Of a stretch of 64,000 bases of DNA, positions 23,654-35,419 are shown piece after piece. A model generated the notes under the pieces. It searched no databases. It saw only the letters and a program-made list of their open reading frames with translations, and was not told the DNA's origin. Source of the DNA: Sphagnum compactum (taxonomy: Eukaryota > Bryophyta > Sphagnopsida > Sphagnales); the NCBI GenBank assembly GCA_965153455.1, contig OZ234493.1, forward strand, positions 32,168,213 to 32,232,212, in the 5' to 3' direction. The stretch's first letter is position 1. Every line of letters begins with the position of its first letter. Both the position numbers and the translations under genes were made by a program.

Positions 23654-24678
23654 TCATTTTTGTTCTGAAGAATATCCAATGAAGATACACTTCTTAGCTT
23701 TTGGGTCTAGTTTTGATCTCTTCTCATTAGGAACATGCACGTATGCAATGCAACCAAACACTCTGAGGTGTGAGACATCGGGTTTCTTGCCTATGAATTT
23801 TTCTTCAAGTGTCATGCCATGAACTGCCGTTGTGGGTGTTCGATTCATGATATAGACTGCAGTTGCTACCGCCTCAGCCCAAAAGTAATTTGGCAAATTC
23901 TTCTCATTCAACATGGCACATGCTATTTCTGCAATGTGCCCATTCTTCCTTTTAGCAACTCCATTCTGTTGTGGTGAGTAACTATATGAATACTTCCTTT
24001 GAATTCCATGCTCCTTCAAGTACTCATTAAATTCATTTGAAAAATACTCTCCCCCTCCATCCGACCTTAAGCACTTGATGCTCACACCATTGCTTTGAAA
24101 TTCAAAAAATGTTGAAACACTTCACCTTTGTGTTTCATGAAGTAGACCCACACCTTCCTTGTGTGGTCATCAATGAAACTCACATAATACTTGCATCCTC
24201 CAATGGATTCTGTCTTCGTGGTCCACACATCTGAGTGGATCATTTCCAAAGGTTTGGAACTTACATGAGTTGTTTGAGCTGGGAATGGATGCCTAGCTTG
24301 CTTCCCCAATTGGCATGTTTCACAAACTTCTGACATCACCTCTTCTGTTCCAAATTTGGGAAGACCTCCAACAAGATTTTGTTTCTCCATCAGCTTAAGA
24401 CGTTGGAGATTAACATGGCCAACTCGCTTGTGCTAAATTCCAATGTCTCTAGCTACTTTTCCATGTGTGAATAACATGGAATTCACCTCAGGCATGTTCA
24501 CATCCAAGGTGAACATTCGTCCATTCCTTTCCCCTTTTGCAATCAATTTGCCTTGGTGCTTCATGTCTTCCACAAAACATCCATTAGGGTTGAATGTCAC
24601 TTGTAAACCTTGTTCCACCATCTGGCCTACAGAGACCAATTTTTTTGTTATGGTTGGAACATGAAGTACATCTTTCAA
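23654..24678 (-). pseudogene. Copia integrase, third catalytic residue changed
   Basis: Protease-integrase linker and integrase. The zinc-binding region has HKRVGHVN near 24430 and CETCQLGKQARHPF near 24310. The core shows IHSDVW with the first Asp (about 24230) and CLRSDGGGEY with the second (about 24065). At the usual catalytic Glu the sequence reads NGVAKRKN (about 23950), so Lys replaces it. In-frame stops or frameshifts fall near 24433, 24085 and 23650. Catalysis should be lost even apart from the stops. Confidence 0.88.
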
Positions 24679-24696
24679 GTATTTTGTTTGCCCATC

Positions 24697-25863
24697 TTAC
24701 ATGGACAATGGCACCTTGCTAATTTGTGTGATGGGGTGTGTAGTGTCATCACCAGTTTCCACAAACCCTGGTGTTTTTAAATCCCTTGTATCTCTAAACC
24801 ATTCTCCATGACTAGTCATGTGGTTTGAAGCTCCAGAATCCACATACCAGACATTGTTATCTGATACACCTCCTATCATTGAATTTGCCATGTGCTGCAT
24901 CACAAACAGTTGTTCATAACCTTGATTACTAGTTGATGCATAATTCCCTTGTTGCAACTTTCCATTTCGTGCATCGTGTTCCTTTTGATAACAATTTTTA
25001 GCCATGTGCCCAGGTTTCCCGCAATAGTAGTAGTTTGAGTCGTTATTTGGTTATTGACCTCGATGACTTCCACCACGACCTCCACGACTTCCGCGACTTC
25101 CTCTTCCTCTTAAGTTTCCTCGTCCACCTCCATGAGGTTGACCTTCATTTTGATAATGTCCACCATGCGAGCTTCCGTGTCGACCTCGAAATGAAGTTTT
25201 ACCACCTCTACCTCTACCTCTGTTAGTATTTGAGTAGAAAGCACTTTCTTATGATCCTCCATTGGATGAAGTGCCAACAATTCTCATCTCTTCACTTATA
25301 AGTAGGGTTATCAAGTCTTGGAAATCGGGAAATGTTTCTCGAACTGCAATTGAAGTACGGAACTGACTATAGTCTTTTCCAAGTCCATTCAAGTTCATGG
25401 CCACTAGATCTTCATCATCCACTGGGGCTCCTATGGATGCAAGAGCATCTGCAAGGTTTTTCACCTTTGTAGAATAGTCACTGATGTTAATCTTGTTTTT
25501 CTGTAGATTATGCAACTCTTGTTTGAGCTGCATTTTGCGGGCTTATGTATTGGTGCTATACATCTTCACCAATGTATCCCAAGCTTGCTTGGGTGATTGT
25601 GCATCTTGAATATGCACAATCATGGAATCAGACACACTCACAAAAAGCCAATACAAGACTTTCCTTGCTTTTTCATGCCAAGTTTTATTAGCTTGAATTT
25701 GTTGTTGTGTGGGGTTTTCTGGGAGAGGAGGTTCTTTTTCATCACCAGTTATGAACTCCCAATAAGCTTTCCCCATCAAGAAATTCATAATCTTAAATTT
25801 CCACACTTGGAAATTATTTTTGTCTAATTTCTCAATTGTAATTTGAGAATGACCGTCCGCCAT
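24697..25863 (-). pseudogene. Copia gag, nucleocapsid and protease
   Basis: Gag starts with Met at 25863 (MADGHSQITIEKLDKNNF) and runs in one frame to an in-frame TAA at 25545-25543, then on in the same frame (MQLKQELHNLQKNKINISDY), so a single stop interrupts it. A Gly/Arg-rich region follows, with stops near 25249 and 25052. The zinc knuckle reads YYYCGKPGHMAKNC at about 25035-24995; the first Cys of the usual CX2C is replaced by Tyr. The protease signature WYVDSGASNHMT lies at about 24845. Confidence 0.88.
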
Positions 25864-26007
25864 CTCTCAAGACAACTTTCCATCTCTCCAACGTATTTGC
25901 TCCTTATACAAATCAAGCTCTTGGTTCTTGAAAACAACAATGTAACATTGGTAAGGTGATTCCGATGGTTTTTGGTATGTCCCTATAAACAAATAATTGA
26001 ACCCTAA

Positions 26008-27040
26008 TCATAAACATAATAGTTTCAAAATAATGTTGCTTCCTTGGAATATTAAGAACCAACCTCTTCTATTGCTTTCTCCTGAGGTATCCCCAACTTT
26101 GCAATTGGGAAGTGTCACAACTAGAATTTTCTTCTTCGTGTTGCTCCTCGGAAATCTTTTAGAAGTCTTTTGGTTGTAAGTCATTTGCTTCACAACGTCA
26201 ATTACCTTTTCGTTTTTGTCCTCCAAACAAGAATTATGGGGTTCGAATGTTCCTTTGCTTGAAGGTATTGTTGCTTCAAAACCATTGTCTCCACTATCAT
26301 TCGACTCCTCTCCACTATTTTCTATATCAACTTTTTGCTCATAGACATCTCTCCAATGGCTTGGTCTTATAAAATTAAATGCAAATCATGTTTTTTCTTG
26401 CTCTTCAGGAATTGCTTTGCCATTAAACTTTCCCGTATTAGGTTTGAACCAAGCCTTATGTAGCTCTATAGACCTCTCAATTCCACGTTGATTTCATTGT
26501 TCAGTAATCTTTCTAGCTTGGGTGTTCCATTCACTTGCATGTTCATTATCTTTCCCAGAGCACTTATTCCATAAGTAGTGTTGTTGCTTGATTTTCTTCA
26601 ACTCCACCAACTTTTCAGGGGCTTCGTAAAGTATCCAAAGGCCATATCAGACTCTTTAATTCATTTAATGGACTCTTTAATATCCTAGTGATAACCTCTA
26701 TGTTTTTCCTTGTGGGGTCTAGGTTAGATGGTTGCAAATAACCTTCTTTATGACCTTTCTCTGTCAAGGCATAATTGGTAGGATATAATGATTTTCTTTT
26801 TTTAAGTTTAGCTTTATAACCACTACTTACCTTTCTCTCATTACTTCTTGATCTTTTTTTCTCTGTCCAAAAATACTCATCATCTATAATTTTAGGTATG
26901 GAATTTGTCCATGGTAGTTTTCTAGGTTTGGGTACAAGCCTAGATAAATTTTTAGGTACAACAACTAAGGTTCCACCCCGTTGGTACCTACTAGGGTATC
27001 TTTCGACATGGACATTGGCCACCATAATGTCGGTTGCCAC
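26008..27040 (-). pseudogene. ORF downstream of the gypsy integrase, function unknown
   Basis: After the integrase C-terminus the frame runs on for about 340 codons with only two or so stops (near 26500 and 26380). It starts near ATDIMVANVHVERYP, passes through Lys/Arg/Pro-rich stretches (VPKPRKLPW, KLKKRKSLYPTNYAL) and ends near SNIILKLLCL at 26008. Its low stop density compared with the rest of the element suggests real coding history. It could be a C-terminal extension of Pol or a separate accessory protein. I recognise no domain. Confidence 0.5.
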
Positions 27041-27424
27041 ATTTTTAGATGATATTCTTTAATTTATTGATGTTTATTCTTTCTATTTCATCATCATCGA
27101 AAGTAGTTAATTTGGCAGTGATACTACTAAAAGTTTTACGCACTTTATAGGGACCCTTCCAAGGTAGCTCAAATTTACCTCCCTTGATCTTAGTTGATTT
27201 GGGCATCCATAGGACTAAATCATCATCATAGTTGTTTTTGAATTTTCCTTTTTCATCCCAATTTTCCTTTCATAGTAACTGCATATGATTTCTGTTTTCA
27301 CCAGCATGCCAACATTCTTCATCCAATCAGATGCGATCTTCCATTCTTACATGGATGGCTTGATTAAAGCCTTTTCTAGGTACATCCCTGATTCTTTTAA
27401 TAGGGACCTTAAATTTAGCTAGCA
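27041..27424 (-). pseudogene. Gypsy integrase C-terminal part
   Basis: The frame reads VMLAKFKVPIKRIRDVPRKG near 27424-27365, then LVLWMPKSTKIKGGKFELPW and KGPYKVRKTF near 27210-27130. This is the C-terminal integrase module with the GKFELPWKGPY motif of plant gypsy elements. It continues directly from the integrase core on the far side of the CACTA insertion. At least one stop (near 27328) and several A/T changes break it. Confidence 0.8.
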
Positions 27425-27427
27425 TAA

Positions 27428-30400
27428 CACTAGTAGACATCAGCCAAAATGTAATCACTCCATTTACGACTACATGCGACTTGTAGTCGTTTGCGACTAG
27501 ATTTGGGAACATTTGCAACTACAGGACCATATTTCAGCTATTTTTGTCATTCTTACAACTATGATGCAACTATTAAAATTTTCATCCTATTACAATTTTA
27601 CATTTATTTTCATCCATTAATAGGTTGATATGTCCCATTAGTCGCAATAATCACCAAATTAATTGCATCCTAAATGTATTCTACAATGACATAGGGGTGT
27701 ATTTTAATGTATGTACTAAATATATAAATAAATAAATAAATAAATAAAATTGTATACATATGAATATTGTTCATATAATGAATATAAAAATTAATATTTG
27801 AACTTTGAATTTTTTATTCATCTGAAAATTATTATTTCAATTGTTTAAAATAATATTTGAATTTCAAATTTTTGATTTGAATATGATGTTTTTAATTTAA
27901 ATTCAAAAAGGCTTATTTGACCTAAAAATTGATATTTGAATTCTAAATTAATTTTTTTGAATCCAAAAATTAGTATTTCAATTCAGAAAATTATTAATTG
28001 ATTATAAAAATGGACATTTAATTTAGAATATTTTTATATGAATATGAAAATTTATATTTCGACTCTAGAAATTATGAATTTAAAATTTAAATAATTATTT
28101 GATTTGAACCTGAAATTTCAATTCCAAACTATTATTTTGGAATCTCAAAATTAATACTTCAAGTCTGAAAAATTATTAATTGAGTCTAAAAATGGAAATT
28201 TCAATTTTGAATATTTCTATTTGAATCTAAAATTGACATTTCAATTCTGGAAATTGTTATTTAAATTCAAAAAACTTATTTGATCTAAAAATTGATATTT
28301 GAAATCTAAATTATTATTTTCCAATCTAAAAAATTAGTATTTCAATTCAAAAAACTTTATTGAGTCTAAAAATTGACATTTTGATTTAAAATATTTTTAT
28401 TTGGACTTGAAATTTGATATTTGAATTCTGAAGTTTAAAATTTCAATTTTAAGAAATTATTTGACTTGAAAGTTGAAATTTGAATTCCAAATTATTATTT
28501 TGGATTTTCGAAATTAATATTTCAATTCAGAAAATTGTTAATTGAGTCTTCAAATGGATATTTTAATTTTGAATATTATAATTTGAATCTGAAATTGAAA
28601 TTCCAATTTTGAAATTTGTTCTTTAACTTCAAAAAACTTATTTGATCTAAAAATTGATATTTGAATCCTGAAATATTATGTTGGAATCTTAAATGTATAT
28701 TTTAATTCAAAAAATTATTGATTGAATTTTAAGGTTTTTTTCTACTAGTGTTATCCATAATAAATCACTTTTATAAATAATTATAAATGATTATGTTTAT
28801 TAAATCTAAGTTACACTAAATAATGATTGTTATAATATATATTTGTATGTTATATAATTTATATTCTTATATTAGAATAAATAAATAAATAAAATTAATG
28901 TGACATTACTTTAAAATCATTGTAATTATTTGAGATAAGAATTAATTAATATGTGCATATTTATTTTTTAATTGAACATAATTATTCACATTATGTAATT
29001 TATAACTTCAAACCTGAATTAAAAATTTGAAAAAATTATAGTGTAGTTATAATAATTGTTTTATTGATTTTAATTTCACGAGTTATTGTATAATATATAT
29101 ACTTTTTAATTCTGTGATTAATCATCTATGATAAATATTTTATAGTAATTTTACAGTAATTATGAAAATTAATGTTATGTTTAACAAATTATTGTATTTA
29201 TAGTTAACAATTACCAAAAGAAAAAAATTACTTGACCTATAATATTTTTACAACAATAAATTTAATTATAAAAAAAGTAATGTAATTAGTTGAATAATAA
29301 TTTTTCAAAAATTTGTTACTTTCTAATAGAAATTGTTAATTCATTACTTATAATTTTAACATAAATATTTAAAATATTTTAACATTAATTATATTATACA
29401 TAATTTGATCAAATTCTAAAAAGTAATAAAATATTTTTAAATATTTTAGTTATTCATGAGTTATGTATTAATAACTTGTGAGTAACTAGATAGCTAGTGT
29501 GTTAAATATTAAGAAGTTATTACTTATTTAGGTAATTGATAATGAATATTGAATATTTGTAGTGTGTAATTTATAATTTAAATATATGTAAATTTAATCA
29601 TTATTAATTAAATGATTATCTAGTTATCTAGTACTTGAATTGTTTAGAAATCTAAAAATTAAGAAAGTAAGGCATGAAGAAAGTTTTGGAAGTAGAATTT
29701 AATTTGTATGGAAGTTGTAAGTTCAAAACTTATCCCATATTGTTGTGCTTCATTCCTATTTTGAACACTGTATAAACAAGGGGGTGTGGTCATCCAATTT
29801 CACATTAAGAAATTTGCACACATGGGATGAACTAATGAAAAAGCTCAACCTAAAACAAAAAAACAAATTATGCACATTTTAAAAATATTTACCTTCTCAA
29901 CCTACTTATCTACCTAGATAGGTAGGTACCTAGTTTGACCTACCCACCTAGGTTGACCTATGTATTTACCTACCTAAGTACTACCAAAATGAGTAGGTAT
30001 TTAACTTAGGAACGTAAAACCTACCTACCTATTTCAAACCTAAGAAGGTAGGTTGGTATGTAGCCTAGGTTTGTACGCACTTATTTATGTACCTACCTAG
30101 GTACCTACCAACCCAATATTAATATTTTATTAAATTATTTTTAATGCCACGTGGCATATTTACATTGGGCCACGTGTCATAATATAAGATCATCCAAGTA
30201 TTTGAATAGAACGTCCTAAATTATTTCAAAATAATAATAATTATTATATCTTAAATAATCAAATATTAAGACATGTGGCAGCACATCATTTGCGTTCAAT
30301 TGTGACCAAAATAGTTGCATCTTAGTTGCATGTGACAATACATACACAATGGAGTCAAAGGATAAATGTATTTGTTGACTTTTTTTTTCATACAATACTT

Positions 30401-30529
30401 GTCATTTGCGACTAGTTTATCACATGCGACTTGTCTTAGGCGACTAAAGGGATTTTAGTTACAAAATGTCTCTTGCGACTAAAATTTAGTCGCAAAGACT
30501 AGTCGAAAATACATGTTTTTCTTTTAATG
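27428..30529. mobile_element. Non-autonomous CACTA-type transposon (3.1 kb)
   Basis: The plus-strand left end is CACTAGTAGACATC at 27428. The right end, read on the minus strand, is CATTAAAAGAAAAAC from 30529. Flanking it are identical 3-bp duplications TAA (27425-27427 and 30530-30532), the CACTA hallmark. Removing the element and one TAA rejoins the gypsy integrase frame exactly, which proves both borders. Subterminal repeats of GCGACTA/TAGTCGC type fill the last 200 bp at each end (27460-27650 and 30398-30505). The interior is AT-rich and has no transposase ORF, so it must depend on an enzyme supplied elsewhere. A TAGG array lies at 29900-30110. Confidence 0.92.
27780..28740. repeat. Degenerate AT-rich tandem repeat inside the CACTA element
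   Basis: Short related units recur, such as AAAATTGATATTTGAAT, TTTCAATTCA and TTATTTGA(T/A)CTAAAA, in loose tandem with one or two higher-order blocks (compare about 27900-28080, 28080-28280 and 28280-28560). Period and copy number vary. There is no coding content. Confidence 0.75.
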
Positions 30530-30532
30530 TAA

Positions 30533-31310
30533 TGGGTTGAGTGCCATAAACCAATTCAAAAGGTGTAAATTGTGTAGTCACTTTGTATGATGTTCACTAT
30601 GCCCATGTGTTGTAAAAAGCATAACGTCCTAGTCATTGTGATTAACATTAATTGGTTTGGCCAAAATCTTTCCCAAAGCTTTATTAGTCGACTTAGCTTG
30701 ACCATTTCCTTGGGGATAGTAGGTGGTTGACTTGTGATGTACAATCATGAATTCTGCCACTAATACTTCAATCGTTTTGTTAATAAAATGGCTTCCTTGA
30801 TCATTAATAAAGTGGGTGGGACACCCAAACCTAGTTATGATGTTTTCATAAATGACCTTAACAATGATTTTTGTTATGTTATCCCTAAGTGCCCTAGCCT
30901 CCACCCACTTAATGGTGTAGTTAGTGGTTACAATAATATTTTGATTACCAATAATCTTAGTTGTGGGTTTAATAGGTCCCATAAAGTTTAAACCCCACTT
31001 CATAAAGGGTTCATATGCCATAACTGGTTTGAGTGGTCCCTTGCCACTTCACCACATAGGTTCTAGTCGTTGATAGATGTCACACCTTTGACACAAGTTG
31101 GCACATCTTTGTGAATAGTCAGCCACCAGTAGCATGTCGACATGATTTTCTTCACTATTATATTGCTATTATAGTGACCTCTAGTCGGTCCTTCATGGAA
31201 CTCTTCCAAAGGCTTCAATGGGTGTTAAACACTGCCTCAACATTCCATCAGGTCCTAATTTGTGCAAATGGCCATCACATAATGTATATGGCCTTGCCTT
31301 AATCACCAAT
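30533..31310 (-). pseudogene. Gypsy integrase core, catalytic residues changed
   Basis: A zinc-binding segment (HEGPTRGHYNSNI near 31205; CQRCDIYQRLEPMW near 31085) precedes the core. The first catalytic Asp position reads KWGLNFMGPIKP (about 30990), with Asn for Asp. The second is present in HFINDQGSHFIN (about 30785). The third reads NGQAKSTNKALGK (about 30680), with Lys for Glu. In-frame stops lie near 30628 and 30580. The frame stops at the CACTA border at 30530. Confidence 0.85.
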
Positions 31311-31381
31311 TGGCTTCGTTCCTCTTTGGGCATATCGTTGTTGAAATAACCTTTCTTGAAATTATCAATTATTTGTCCATA

Positions 31382-32817
31382 CTAATCAATTTCTAGGCCA
31401 AATAGTTGGGCATCAAGTAATTGATCTTCAACTCCAATGGCTAGCTCTCCATGATTAATTATGAATAATTGGTCAAGTAAGAAATGCACTTGTCCTAGTT
31501 TGAATATCACTTTAAAATCAAATTCTTGTAGTAGTAATAGCCATCTAGCAATTTGACCAATGATTATTGGTTTGTTGACCAAATATAATAGAGCTTGGTG
31601 GTCCATGAAAAATATGAAACTATTTCTTAGAAGATAATGCTTGAATTTCTTCATAGCATAAATCATTGCTAATGCTTATTGTTCATCATAATGTCGATAA
31701 AAGCCAACTATTCCTAGGAATTGTTGGTAGGTGCTGACATAACGATAATTGCTGTAATCTTTTGTGGATCTACTAGCAAACTGTCATGACACACTATGTA
31801 TCCAAATAGTATTCCCAAATTTACACAAAATGCACATTTTTCAGGGTAAAGCTAATGCCATTTAGCGTACATTCTTCTAAACATTTTTGTAATTGTTCTA
31901 GATGATATTTCTTATCTCCATATACACAAAAATCATCTAAAAATACTTGCATAAATTTTTTTAGATATGGTTTAAACATTTTTGTTACTACTTTTTAGAA
32001 AGTAATAAGGGTGTTACATAACCCAAAAGGCATAACGGTGTAGGCAAAAGCGCCCCATTCTAAAATGAATGTTGTTTTGTCTTTGTTTTATTCTGCCATT
32101 TTAACTTGGCTATAACCATTGTAACCATACATAAAGGAATACATCTCATGTCCAATTATTGAATTTAAAATTGAATCCAAAAAGGGTAAGGGAAATTGAT
32201 CCTTTTTTGTTTGAGCATTTAAATTTATGATAATCCACACATATTCGTAATTTCCCATTTTTCTTTAGTACTATTACCAAAGGAGACAACCATTGTGTAG
32301 TTTCAATGGGATAGATAAATCCAATATAAAGTACCTTATCCAAATCTTCTCTTACTTTTAATGCATAATTTGGATTCATTCTATATTTTTTTTGCTTAAT
32401 TGGTTGGGCATCAGCCACTAATTCAATTTTGTGTTCACAAATTTCCCTGGGTATTCCTTTCAAATCTTTATAACTCCAGGCAAAAACATCATGGTAATTA
32501 ATCAATAACTCTTTAATTTGTGCTTGAAAAGATGTTGGTAAGATTGCATTAATGAGTACCTCCTTAAGATCCCCTTCATTTCCTAAGTTTAATTTCATCA
32601 ACTGCTCCTTAGTTGTGACTGTCCATCCTACAATCTTCTTATCTATAACTATCACATTGGCAGCTTCATCCAATATCAAAACTTCTCTAGGTTGATGTTT
32701 ATAAAAATAAACTAGATATTTTGGTTTTTCTTCTGGTTGAAACATACCATAGTCAATTTCTTTCAAAAAATATAACTCTTCTGGTGCCACTTTTCCTACA
32801 GGCCATAACTCAGGCAC
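31382..32817 (-). pseudogene. Gypsy reverse transcriptase and shortened RNase H
   Basis: Upstream linker from 32817, then RT from about 32490 (VFAWSYKDLKGIPREICEH; GKLRICVDYHKF). A frameshift lies near 32217 and RT continues in another frame (MYSFMYGYNGYSQVKM) with the catalytic FLDDFCVYGD at about 31943-31914. After FLGIVGFYRHY (about 31700) the sequence jumps to the late RNase H part (ALAMIYAMKKFKHYLL, DHQALLYLVNKP). Most of the tether and the first half of RNase H are missing, an internal deletion. Not functional. Confidence 0.87.
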
Positions 32818-32919
32818 CGCATTATAGATTTATTCCTCCTCTTCATTCGATAATCCCTCTTCCCAATCATAACCATCAACAACATATTTTGGTCTTTTTG
32901 ATGGTTTTAAGGGAATTTT

Positions 32920-33264
32920 TTAAATTGTACTCACTACCATTATCCTTTCTCTTGCAGTGATGGTAAGGGTACTATCACCCCAATTATGATTTGCCTTTGC
33001 ATGTATCAACCAAGGTCTTCCCAAAAACCTTGAATAAATTTCCTTTTCATTCCCCATATTCAACACTATAACAGAGATTTTGTACTCACATCCAACCAAA
33101 TCGATTTTCAAGTTCCTCATTAACCCAACGGGTTGCACTTTTATCTGGTTAGCCATCCTAACTACAAAAGGAGTCGGCTTGGGTTTTCTCAACCTAAATT
33201 TCTTCCTCAAACTTTCAAAGATAATATTCACATTGGATTTGTCATCTAGTAATACATTTCTCAC
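32920..33264 (-). pseudogene. Gypsy aspartic protease
   Basis: The segment reads NVLLDDKSNVNIIFESLRKK near 33255, followed by PTPFVVRMANQIKVQPVGL and FLGRPWLIHAKANHNWGDS. This is the retropepsin-like domain of plant gypsy elements. The active-site loop has LLDDKSNVN where a Gly-containing loop is usual, so it was probably inactive before other damage. Confidence 0.75.
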
Positions 33265-34067
33265 TCCGAATTTCCCTATATGAACTTGAACAATAGTATG
33301 GCTTCATCAAAATCTTCTACTTTAGTTATTATGACTTTATAGACATTAGGAATCTGGGCTTCTCCCATCTTCAACAATGACTTTGTCATCATCTTTCTTA
33401 ACTGAAGACACATTTCCAATAATTGTCCTAATTTCACCTCTATTTTGAATTCATCATGAATTCTTGTAATTTACCACTTCCTTTCTCCATGTGCTCATCA
33501 TTCATCTTCTGTGGCAACACATTCTGCTTTGCCATTGGACTACTTTTCTGACAAGTTGATTATTCCTTGTCCAAGATCATATCCATCTCATCCACTTCAT
33601 TAGCAATTGGCTTGTCAATACTCATTGTCAACTTGCCACTAACACCCGCCAACTCACTCTTGTTCTTTAACAAATTCAAATCTTTTAATGACACATCTTT
33701 TTGTGTCAACATGTACATCACTTCCTTTAGCTACTTTAGCTGACTTCTTATCATCCTTCATCAAATTCACTTGACATGTTGACTGCAAGAATCCCTTTCT
33801 GTTCAACCTTTTCGGTTGAGTAATTGATTTGGCTGGTTCCAAATCAAAGGGAACATCCTTACACATTTCTAGTGGTCTATTTTTCACTTCTTGTATTCTT
33901 CATAGTTCATTAACTACATCCTTGTGAATCGATTTCTCCTTTTCCCATTTAATTCGTTGTCCTTTAGTGGGATTAACTTCTTTTTCTAGAAGTTTTTCAA
34001 TAGGCATATTGGCCTCTGGCATCCCCGTTCTGTGTCTTTCTGTGGTCACACACACATCCACTATTGG
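33265..34067 (-). other. Gypsy linker between gag and protease
   Basis: Fragmentary minus-strand frames, for example Lys/Asp-rich MKNRPLEMCKDVPFDLEPAK at 33887, connect the last zinc-knuckle region to the protease. No domain is recognised. Composition matches the rest of the element. Confidence 0.5.
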
Positions 34068-35210
34068 CTAGTCCCTTTTCACCATAGCCACATTCACTCC
34101 AACTTTCAATTTGGAATTCTCCTCTTCCTCAATAACTTTCTTCCATACATGATAGTCATTCTTGACATGACCTTCCTTCCAACAACAATAACATCTGACA
34201 AAATCTAGGATTTTGATTATATCTTTGTTGGTTATATCTGTTATTCCAAGTTGACTGATTATTATTTTTCCAATTATGACCATTGGGTCTTGCATTTTAT
34301 TGTTAATTATTATATTGATTTTGATCATTTGGTACACTATAATTTGACAATTGTTTTTGCTTTTGTACAATTGGTATCTCTGCTTGTATTACATGCATTG
34401 GTATAATTTCTCTCGAGGGATAATTTCCACTCACTACTATACTAAGACACTGATCCGTATTATGATCACTAACCTTATAGATTTGACAAAATTTCATTAA
34501 TAGTTTGCATTCCTTTGTGAAATGACCTTCATTAAAACAATTTTGACAATACACACCTTCCCTTATTGTGTCAATATTCACTTTTTTAGATTCCTTTTTA
34601 ATCTTCCTTTTGTAGTGTTCATCTTCATCATCATTGTCTTCAAATTCATCACTATTAAAATTGTTTGGACGATATTTTGCCATACTTTTCTATTTCACAT
34701 GTAGCTATTCTTTTATCAAATTTGTAGATTTAGCCATTTCTACTAATGTTTTTCTTAGCATATTGATGATAATCATCTTCACTTTAGTTCGTAATCCTTC
34801 TCTGAAGGCTTCTCTCAAGTAAATATCGTCCGGTTGTTGAGGAATTACCACACAGAGTCGGAGGAATTGATCATAATAGTCCTTCATCACATACTTCTTT
34901 TGTTTTGCATATTGTAAAGTGGCAGTTGCTTGCCCTTCATTTCTTATTTCACTAAATCGAGTTATAAAGGCATGTTGAACCTTTACCCATGTTGTCATTA
35001 AATGATCAGTCTCATATTTTCCAAACTAGTCGACAACTCTTCCCCTTAAGGAATTTGGAAAATATTATAGTTTGTGGCAGTTTGTATTTTCTCCATTAGT
35101 TACACATACCTTTGTCAACTGTTGAATGTGTAAAATTGGATCTCCGTTATCATTAGATTTAGGTAATTGTATTTGCAATGCATTTGCAGGGGGCACCGCC
35201 ATGATGGGTG
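34068..35210 (-). pseudogene. Gypsy gag with zinc knuckles
   Basis: The frame starts near 35200 (MAVPPANALQIQLP), passes through RGRVVD, KYETDHLMTTWVKVQHAF and RLCVVIPQQPDDIYLREAF, the Retrotrans_gag region. It then has YCQNCFNEGHFTKEC (CX2CX4HX4C, about 34545-34505), CQIYKVSDHNTDQC, and a third knuckle-like CYCCWKEGHVKNDY near 34190 in which the last Cys is Tyr. Stops near 35070 and 35030 replace Trp codons; another is near 34700. Confidence 0.82.
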
Positions 35211-35419
35211 GAATGTTCATTATCAATCAGCAATAGTTAGTGTTAACTTCAAAGAAATATCAATCTTGATGCGTTCAAGGTTTTGGAGGAGTAGTTTGAA
35301 TATTTCTCTTCCAAAAACTTCATTAGTAATGTTGCTATGCTGGCTTCTTCTATTGCATCTTCTTTCGACCATTTTCTTAATATACGCAACCATCTTTCTT
35401 CCATGAACTAATCGAGCAT

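Larger units (their letters stand above)
21320..25968 (-). mobile_element. Ty1/copia retrotransposon, decayed, 5' LTR not found
   Basis: Domain order on the minus strand is gag, protease, integrase, RT and RNase H, the copia order. Several in-frame stops and frameshifts break it, so it cannot be autonomous. The leader between the gag start (25863) and about 25968 has no LTR. The 5 bp after the 3' LTR (CCATC) recur at 25968-25964, next to GGAATCACC, which faintly resembles the common tRNA-Met primer site. The CCATC match may be a target duplication or chance. The element lies directly against the gypsy remnant. Confidence 0.9.
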
